A DNA stretch of 64,000 nucleotides from Lasiodiplodia sp. COLG20 (lineage: Eukaryota > Ascomycota > Dothideomycetes > Botryosphaeriales > Botryosphaeriaceae), in the NCBI GenBank assembly GCA_009801085.1, contig VNWV01000019.1, forward strand, positions 1 through 64,000, in the 5' to 3' direction. The notes beneath the pieces are model-generated. The model was not told the DNA's origin and did no database searches. It worked only from the letters and a program-made list of their open reading frames with translations. Made by a program: the position numbers and the translations under genes. Of this stretch, positions 58,865 through 64,000 are shown piece by piece; within the stretch, counting starts at the first letter, position 1; each line of letters starts with the position of its first letter.

Positions 58865-59993
58865 GATGGCGAGATAAGCTTTACTGTTTGGCTGGTTTGC
58901 AGCTTATGTGTAGTCGTGCGTGTTCGCGAAGCGCATAAAGTTGGCAGCGCGGGGTGTGTCGAAAGGATCACGAGCTGAGGGCTTGCACACAGCTGAGGAG
59001 GGGCAGGGCCGGGCCTTATTTGTTCACGCAGCACAGCGCAATAATGCGACAATGGAATGATCAGGCCACTAAATCTTTCCTTTCGATGCAATGCTTCTAG
59101 CCCGCTTGCCCACCCGCCGCAATGCGACGCAATGGTGCAGCGCACTGCCTCCCTTGGCTTACGGCTGCCGCGCCGGCGGCATCGCGCCGCTCATTGGCCA
59201 GCCAAGGGGCGAGCCGCGGCGCTGATGTCTTGTCCTCGTCCCGCCCCGCTGCCTGTGCCGTGCGGCCAGACTTCCGCCATGCGCGGTGGTGGGATGGAAG
59301 GTTTGTGGGACGGTGGCGGTGGGATGACTCTTCGTGTCGTCGTTTTGCCAGCTGTTCTCCATTTCTCAGCTGTGATCGGGTATGTATGTTCATCCTCCGT
59401 TCTTGTTAAAGAATGTTGACCTGAAGACTCTTCTCCCGGCCGTCTCTTGATAATCGATGCGGTAATGCTGATGGAGAATTATATGCATACAAGCACTGGT
59501 CATACGTTTTGATTGGAGGCGAGGCAGCGTTGACCGTCGTGGGCGTCTCGATTGCGCGTACATTTACTCCGCCAACATGCTACCTAGATATTCGTAGTGA
59601 TGAAAAAAAAAAAGACCAATTGCGACACATTTAATACCAGCCAACCTATCATGCTGGTTCGGTCCTATCTCCGCGCATCGCTGTTGTTGTTTCCCATCTT
59701 ACGCCGCACTGCCCTGCGGCTGTTTTGGCTGTCTGCGGGGGTGCGGGGAAAACGGCGCGTGTCTCGCTCTTTTGCAGCCAAGCTCTTGTGTCGCGGGCCA
59801 AGCTTCGCAAGCCCCGGTATTATGATGTAGTTGGGCGATAGCCAGGAGAGCGCCACTTGTGTGCTGATGATCGGCGCATTTAAGGCGGCAAATTTGACAA
59901 CGCAGCTACCGGAATCCACACGCTGCGACGATGTTCGTTCTGTGTCGTCCACCTGAAATTCTGTTCTCGTCTCCGTTTTTCTGCTCCTGTGAG
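58865..59993. other. Intergenic region holding repeat copy 1
   Basis: Short open stretches on both strands around 59060-59420 overlap each other and show no family motif. The right half (59440-59880) is a repeat described separately. Confidence 0.45.
59440..59880 (+). repeat. Direct repeat copy 1
   Basis: It is related to 62480-62866 in the same orientation. The strongest match is 59774-59838 against 62773-62836 (GCAGCCAAGC... then GTATTATGATGTAGT). A weaker match at 59448-59590 against 62488-62610 includes ATCGAT and CTCCGCCA. Poly-A at 59602-59614. Confidence 0.65.
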
Positions 59994-61840
59994 CTAAGAC
60001 CTCTCCGTCGATCGGCGTTGAAGGTTCAGCATGTCATGACGCCACTGGCCACCAGCTCGTGGCATACAGCTGAGCGAAAGCAGCCTGTCGTGCTTGTCGG
60101 AGCCTCCGATGTTGTCGATATCGCAGATCCCGTCACGATCTTGCTTGAGTATGTTGGATGGATCCATCATCACCGCTACATATCCGTGTCAGCGGACGGA
60201 CGCATCGACGACAGGACAAACCTACCAGTGAGCACAGGATCCTGCACCACCGGCCGCACGACCCGGCTCTGCAGGCAGCACACCACGAACCCCGTCACCG
60301 TCAGCACCCCATTCAGCGCCAGCCACAACCAGACCCTCCAGGCCGTGACCTCCGCTCTGACGGCCTGGATCCGCTCGTAGGCCACGGTGGCCAGCGTGTC
60401 CGGACCGCTCGTAAAGTACGCCGTCGCGCTCCACGCGCCTTGGTACGCGACGCTGAGCAGGTTCTGCACGTAGTTCGCGGCGCCGTTCTCCTCAAAGTCC
60501 CATCCCGTCGTGTTCATCATGTTGACTTGCATGACGGTCTCGGGGGTCAGTGCGAGAGCGAATTCGACGAGGGGGTCGGGGGCCAGGAGGGCGGACTGCT
60601 GGTCGCTCTGGCATTCGGCGAGGGAGTCGGCGACGAGATGTGCGGAATGCTTGCAGGAGACGACGCCAGCGCTGAAGGTGACGTTGGCAACGGCAATGCA
60701 GTACGTCCTGTTGTCTGGGAATGGCTTCATTTGGAGGTACTCGCGGACTGGTGGATCAGAGGGCCTGCTGTCTGCGTCAATCGAGCAGCTGGGAAGGCCA
60801 TCGATGTCTGGGTTGTGTTTGAAAGCGTAAAGGGCAGCGAAGGTTTGCGCTGAAACCGTTCGAGGTTGTGGGAGCGCATGCATAGGCATGCTGGAAAAGT
60901 TGTTTCGGCGTGTTAGGGTTACTGCGCCAGGGAAGCTATACAAAGGACTTGTACTTCTGCTATAGTTGAACCAGCCTGATCTAACATCCTGCACCGCACT
61001 CCTGACGTCCTGCGATACCGATTCCAGAGTATCAAGCCAATTGAATTCCGAGATGCGCAGCTGAGGCATCGTGATGTTCTCGAGAAGACTGCCGACTGGG
61101 ACACCTCGGAGCTCGGGAACGAATCTGCGAGGAGTCTGCAACAGCTTTTTTCCTCTCGAGTCGTCGGCATTCATGTTGACAATCGTTGCTCCCACTCCCC
61201 GTAAAACTTGGTTTCTTGGTGAAAATCGTCCACTTTCGAAGATGAGGAGGCGTGTCCAGCTGCTCTGTTTTTCTGCCGGCACGAAAGGCGTCGTCACCCC
61301 AACGGGTTTGCCCTGTTGTGACTGCAGGCCGTTTGTAGGAACCCATGTAATTGCGCCGGATAGAATAGGTGCGGCTAACTGCGCGGGCCATGTCAGGATC
61401 AGAGCGAAGGATATGTATGCGATAAATCTACTCCGAGGAGCAACTGGTCCAATCTTGTAGGAAACTTGAGTCGACAGTTGAGAGAACGTCATGCCTTTCC
61501 GTTCAAGAGCGATAAAAGCGCAGCGCCAGGCTAGAATACCCTGCAAAGTTGAACAAATGATGCTAGTAATCTTAAGACTAAGTGAGAGAATAGTCGACAC
61601 GTCTGATTGTGTGAGCAGATAGCTAGTTCTCTCATGCACCGGGAAAACGCGCTGGTGGAGCGGCGGCCCCAGTACAACTATACAGGTGGCAATAGACCAA
61701 AGGAGATGAACGGGAAAATACCACCATGCTTTCATGACCGACCAGCGTCTTGAAGGGGTTTTCAGTGGCTTGCATTGATGCTCTTGTGAGTGTATAGTCT
61801 CGTCAGCGCTGCTGAGTAGGTACTCGCGGTCTTCTGGCAT
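59994..61840 (-). CDS. Fungal membrane protein with large extracellular domain, unknown function
   Basis: Two exons on the minus strand, 60226-61840 and 59994-60175, give 598 residues. ATG at 61840 (MPEDREYLLSSADE). Three membrane segments lie in the first ~170 residues (WWYFPVHLLWSIATCIVVLG, LSLKITSIICSTLQGILAW, FIAYISFALILTWPAQLAAP). A ~300-residue domain with several NxT/S sites and paired Cys follows (NYSRSTS, NRTYCIAVANVTF, VVSCKHSAH). Near the C-terminus is a fourth segment, VWLWLALNGVLTVTGFVVCC. The last exon adds VMMDPSNILKQDRDG and a basic cytosolic tail. Four-TM proteins of this plan are common in Pezizomycotina and unnamed. The gene lies between two direct repeats about 3 kb apart. 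Confidence 0.75.
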
Positions 61841-63428
61841 GGTTTTAATTATCGACAACGACGTGCTGTGCCGAGTAATCGTGGGATCAGGCTTTGATGC
61901 GGCGAGGGCTGGGAGGCTTTGGCAATAAATGGGAATTTAAATATGTAAGATAGGAGCGGAACTCACTGAAACCCCTGCATGGTGATCTCATGCGCCACAT
62001 ATCCTGCACGCCGATAAGGCAACAACTTAAAATCAAGATGAGTCACGATGAGGCGTGATGATTTTGGGCAAAAGGCCGCATGCTGGCCATGTCCGCATCA
62101 TAAATAGCCGGAAGGTCAAAGGAATGCTAAAGGTATGCTTGCGATGCGGACGGCGTTCCTGCCTACCAATGAACGCATCAGCTTTCTTTGCTTTTCGTGT
62201 TGGCGGATCAGCTGGTTCGGCATGGCGCCCAGTGCCTCACAGCCGCGCCAGTAAACAAGGCTGAACAAGGGACGACAGGGGCTTGTGCATCGATTGGAGG
62301 GGGTTTGCAGGGATTCGAGCAGAAGGTGTCCGTCATACTCTGTATGTGGAGGGAAAATCTTACTCATTGTGCGATGCAGTCGGTCACACAATGTACTATT
62401 TCGGATGGAGCCAGGGCCTTCTGTTTATTACTTTTCAGGCAGACATTGTATGCCTAAGCCAAAGGACTCTCTTCCCTGTCTGTCTTCAGATCATCGATAC
62501 GAGAATGCTAATAATGTTTGAATTCGCGAAGGAGAGAACGCTGGCCATCGTCGTCGCATCCGTTGCGCGTGCGTTTGCTCCGCCACCACTTACTAGACTT
62601 TCATGAGCCACTCAACACCATCGGTGACGGCGCCCGACTATCGCCGGTGTTAACTCCGCACGTTGATGTTGATATTTCCCCCTGCAGACGTTTGGCTGTT
62701 CTGTGGGGGAGCGAACAATGCGGGGAACGAATGGCGCGTGGAGCGTGCGTCAGGGCGTGCGCCTCGCTCTTTGCAGCCAAGCCTTGTCTCGGGGGCCAAG
62801 CTTCGCAAACCCCGGTATTATGATGTAGTCGGGCGATTGGCAAGAAGAGCCCCTTAGCGGTGGTAAATCAATCGCCCAATCGGCATGTTTTGCTGAGGGG
62901 GAAAAGCTGACGACATCAGAGCCGCCAGGGCCTCCTGTGGCGTAAAAACGTGCGCTCGGCGCTGACGACGACTTCAATAGTCACTATTGGTATGACCGTG
63001 AAAATGGAACCTTTTGTAGTCAAAGATCTACAGGAGTGCAAGATAAGCATCAGCATTCTCAAAGTTGTCGGGCCTGCTCGAGTCATTGCATCTCATAAAA
63101 TACTCCACATCTCGTTGTTGGAAAGACGAAAAGAGATCTGTTATAATATTGCCAAGAGAGAACTTGGCAGAAGGAGGTCCGCGTCAAGTCCGAAAACCGG
63201 AGGAAGCTCATGATCACTTGGCACCTTTCCTTCACAAGAAAACATGAGACAGATGTAAGATAACTTATGCACATTCTCTACGCCGTCTATTCATCAACAG
63301 CTAAAAAAGATATTTACATCTCCAGGTACGCTTCCCACTCCCAAGATATTTTTTTTCAATCATATAAACATGATAGATAAACCGGAACATCAACAAACTT
63401 CCAGACCCCACAGCCGTCATCCGGGCAT
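61841..63428. other. Intergenic region holding repeat copy 2
   Basis: 1.6 kb between two minus-strand genes. It includes the repeat at 62480-62866 and several short unsupported open stretches. No gene called. Confidence 0.45.
62480..62866 (+). repeat. Direct repeat copy 2
   Basis: Same-orientation relative of 59440-59880. It preserves the block at 62773-62836 at about 85-90% by eye, with more divergence elsewhere. Confidence 0.65.
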
Positions 63429-64000
63429 CTAAGCACGGTAAGTGTTCCACATGTTGGTCATGCGGGTGATCTGGTCATCGGTGAACTCCTCGTAGCAAGA
63501 ACTGTAGCACATGTCAGTCCTGGACCATTGGAAACAGAAGGAAGTCAACTCACTCATAAGAGTAATCCATGTAGTTGTGGATAGGGTCAAGGCCAGCCTG
63601 GCTGGGGCACGAATCGCGGCCGGTGGGGCAGCCGGACGAGGCGCTGGCCTGGGCGGGGGTGTCGGCGATCTGGTCGCCGGTGCCGGTGCAGCCGCCCTGG
63701 AAGGTGTGGTACAGACCGAACCAGTGGCCGACCTCGTGGGTGGTGGTCTTGCCGAGGTTGTAGTTGGTGGCGCTGCCGCCGGGGACCGACGACGACAGGA
63801 TGGAGCAGCCGTCGTAGTAAAAGTCGTTGGAGCCCGAGCTGACGTTGTCGGGGAAGTAGCAGTAGCTGGGAGAGGATATCAGAATACAGGTGCCAAAAGG
63901 GGAAGGATGTATCGGATGACTGCTTACCCGAGGTTGCCGCCAATCTCCCTCTGGAAGTAGACGTTCAGGGTACCATAGTCACCCTTGCGGAGCGACTTCT
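63429..64000 (-). CDS. Secreted zinc metalloprotease, M43 (pappalysin-like) type, C-terminal part
   Basis: Three exons visible on the minus strand: 63928-64000 (continues beyond the window), 63554-63865 and 63429-63501, about 152 residues. The reading starts [21 protein letters not shown]. The metzincin zinc site is [11 protein letters not shown], giving HExxHxxGxxH. After it come [15 protein letters not shown] and [20 protein letters not shown], the Met-turn region (YMDYS) of M43B proteases, then [15 protein letters not shown] at the end. Fungal members are extracellular endopeptidases, some implicated in nutrition or pathogenicity. The signal peptide and propeptide lie outside the window. 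Junction phases agree. Confidence 0.93.

Overview
The window is nuclear DNA of a filamentous ascomycete (Pezizomycotina). Short 45-140 bp GT-AG introns interrupt most genes. Four genes carry fungal HET (heterokaryon incompatibility) domains, one is a NACHT-type NLR, and there are decayed Ty3/gypsy sequences, a LaeA-like methyltransferase and a fungal-type P450. Exon structures were read by eye and checked for phase; products come from motif recognition, not from a search.

Layout. 1-3.7 kb: an ammonium transporter (cut by the left edge) and an APC-family permease, divergent around a promoter with four GATA sites. 3.7-10.6 kb: retroelement and repeat debris on both sides of a HET gene. 10.6-21.6 kb: LaeA-like methyltransferase, a tail-anchored unknown protein with a duplicated intron/exon unit, an orphan membrane protein, a GH2 beta-galactosidase and a small conserved protein. 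22-26.6 kb: a second HET gene and a decayed membrane-protein gene. 27.7-34.6 kb: arylsulfotransferase-like protein, a secreted precursor with four near-identical Kex2-bounded peptide repeats, a cytochrome P450 and a short-chain dehydrogenase. This looks like a possible fungal ribosomal-peptide (KEP/RiPP-type) locus. 36-46.1 kb: a protein made of three ~155-residue repeats, an ankyrin-HET gene broken by two frameshifts, and a divergent NACHT NLR with a C-terminal membrane segment. 46.6-53.7 kb: two paralogous secreted proteins combining a Cys-rich domain, a Kex2-like basic site and paired EF-hands, on either side of a ferroportin-like gene. 54-64 kb: a third intact HET gene, a BTB protein, a small protein, a membrane protein between direct repeats, and the 3' end of a secreted M43-type metalloprotease.

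The window mixes nitrogen, sugar and metal transport or catabolism genes with accessory allorecognition, secreted and secondary-metabolism genes. The most novel items are the repeat-peptide precursor at 30.1 kb, the Cys-rich/EF-hand pair, and the three-repeat protein beside the ankyrin-HET/NLR pair.
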